DNA from: a virus
Virus record (IMG/VR): IMGVR_UViG_3300006654_000138
Location: 1 to 57,370 of that record
Direction: 5' to 3' (one strand)
Length of the DNA: 57,370 nt
The notes under the pieces were generated by a model that saw only the letters and a program-made list of their open reading frames with translations, had not been told where the DNA came from and did not search any database. Every line of letters begins with the position of its first letter. Positions within the stretch are counted from its first letter, which is position 1. The position numbers and the translations under genes were made by a program. Of the stretch, positions 56,874 through 57,370 are shown one piece after another.

Positions 56874-57339
56874 GGAAGAAAGCAGAACGATTAGAAGCGG
56901 GATGTGGAGTTTCGAAATCGAAAAGTCAGTGCTAGAACGAGCAGGTCTTACTGCCGAAGATGTCGCTAGGTCTATCAGGAAATGGGACCTTTCTTTGTAC
57001 GGGGTGTATTACGATCCTCAGGACCAGAACATTCTCCAACGAATCCAGTTTCGGTTAGGGTTTCCCATTCGAGGGAAACGACCAAACAGCAACGTTGAAG
57101 AAACGTTTGCCGTTAATAATATGGGCCCTGCATTTTACAGCGAGCAAAATCAGAACCATGGCAACAACTACCCTGCAGAAAGTCTTCTGGGCGTAGGACA
57201 ATCAGGCGTAAGAGCCATGAACAATAATGTACCTATCCAAGTGTCTACCTTTCAGGCGTCTCTTGGTGATATCGTAGACAACTCTTTTTTCTACGATAAA
57301 GAGGTGGTTGTGCAATATATATGTAACCTTCCTCTATGA
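56872..57339 (+). CDS. Unknown ORF beyond the repeat joint (155 aa)
   Basis: A plus-strand frame of 155 residues with no clear ribosome binding site, starting inside an NcoI-like CCATGG next to the joint. The protein is polar and Asn/Gln-rich ([20 protein letters not shown]) and has mixed alpha/beta character. It faces against the late operon, has lower GC and resembles no family I know. It may come from another DNA molecule or an alternative allele joined in assembly. Confidence 0.4.
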   Translation: MEESRTIRSGMWSFEIEKSVLERAGLTAEDVARSIRKWDLSLYGVYYDPQDQNILQRIQFRLGFPIRGKRPNSNVEETFAVNNMGPAFYSEQNQNHGNNYPAESLLGVGQSGVRAMNNNVPIQVSTFQASLGDIVDNSFFYDKEVVVQYICNLPL

Positions 57340-57370
57340 GGTCTCGCATCTTGCGAAAGAAAAACGTGAG

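Noticed and set aside
1-57370. CRISPR array, rRNA genes or insertion sequences
   Set aside because: No regularly spaced direct repeats, rRNA-like sequence or transposase with terminal inverted repeats was seen.

Overview
The window holds an almost complete temperate phage genome with podovirus-type (P22/BPP-1-like) virion genes: P22-type coat and portal, scaffold, a large internal virion polyprotein, and no tape measure or sheath. The encoded CCA on the tRNA-Ser remnant, base composition and gene content suggest a gammaproteobacterial host. A marine or halophilic genus such as Halomonas is possible, but the sequence alone does not prove it. Bases 1-99 recur exactly at 56756-56854, and the reading frames join across this repeat. 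The natural molecule is therefore probably a circle, or circularly permuted, of about 56,755 bp, and 56855-57370 looks like an assembly branch or foreign joint.

Layout. (i) 26.2-27.5 kb is the immunity region: a LexA/cI-type repressor (+) diverging from a P22-Cro-like protein (-), with three copies of a 16-bp operator on each side. (ii) From PL leftward (26.2 to 20.6 kb, minus): cro, a possible ribbon-helix-helix protein, a lambda-O-like initiator with iterons inside its gene, a DnaC-like loader, small nin-type genes (DUF1367, DUF1364, RusA) and a possible late regulator. (iii) From PR rightward (27.5 to 40.4 kb, plus): a leader with an rrn-type boxA, HNH endonucleases, many small genes, a Bet/YqaJ recombination module, a DNA adenine-type methylase, an excisionase-like gene and a tyrosine integrase. 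These end at an attP that carries the 3' part of tRNA-Ser(UGA). Seven intrinsic terminators lie inside this cluster, implying antitermination. (iv) The late operon (minus) starts near 20.6 kb and runs leftward: lysis genes, terminase, portal, scaffold, coat, adaptors, tail fibres, a diversity-generating retroelement (DGR), and the tail tip protein that crosses the window ends. It continues from 56.7 kb down to 40.9 kb with internal virion proteins and a giant polyvalent protein of about 3,735 residues.

The most notable system is the DGR at 3.2-6.8 kb. It has a target protein with a variable C-terminus, Avd, a template repeat and a reverse transcriptase. All ten differences between template and variable repeats fall at template adenines, and the expected stem-loop with a GRNA tetraloop lies just beyond the variable repeat. 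A second signal, not explained by ordinary annotation, is a family of small hairpins with an invariant GTGA loop and covarying stems placed before minus-strand genes. Starts were chosen from ribosome binding sites and stop/start overlaps, and domain names come from recognition of motifs, not from searches.
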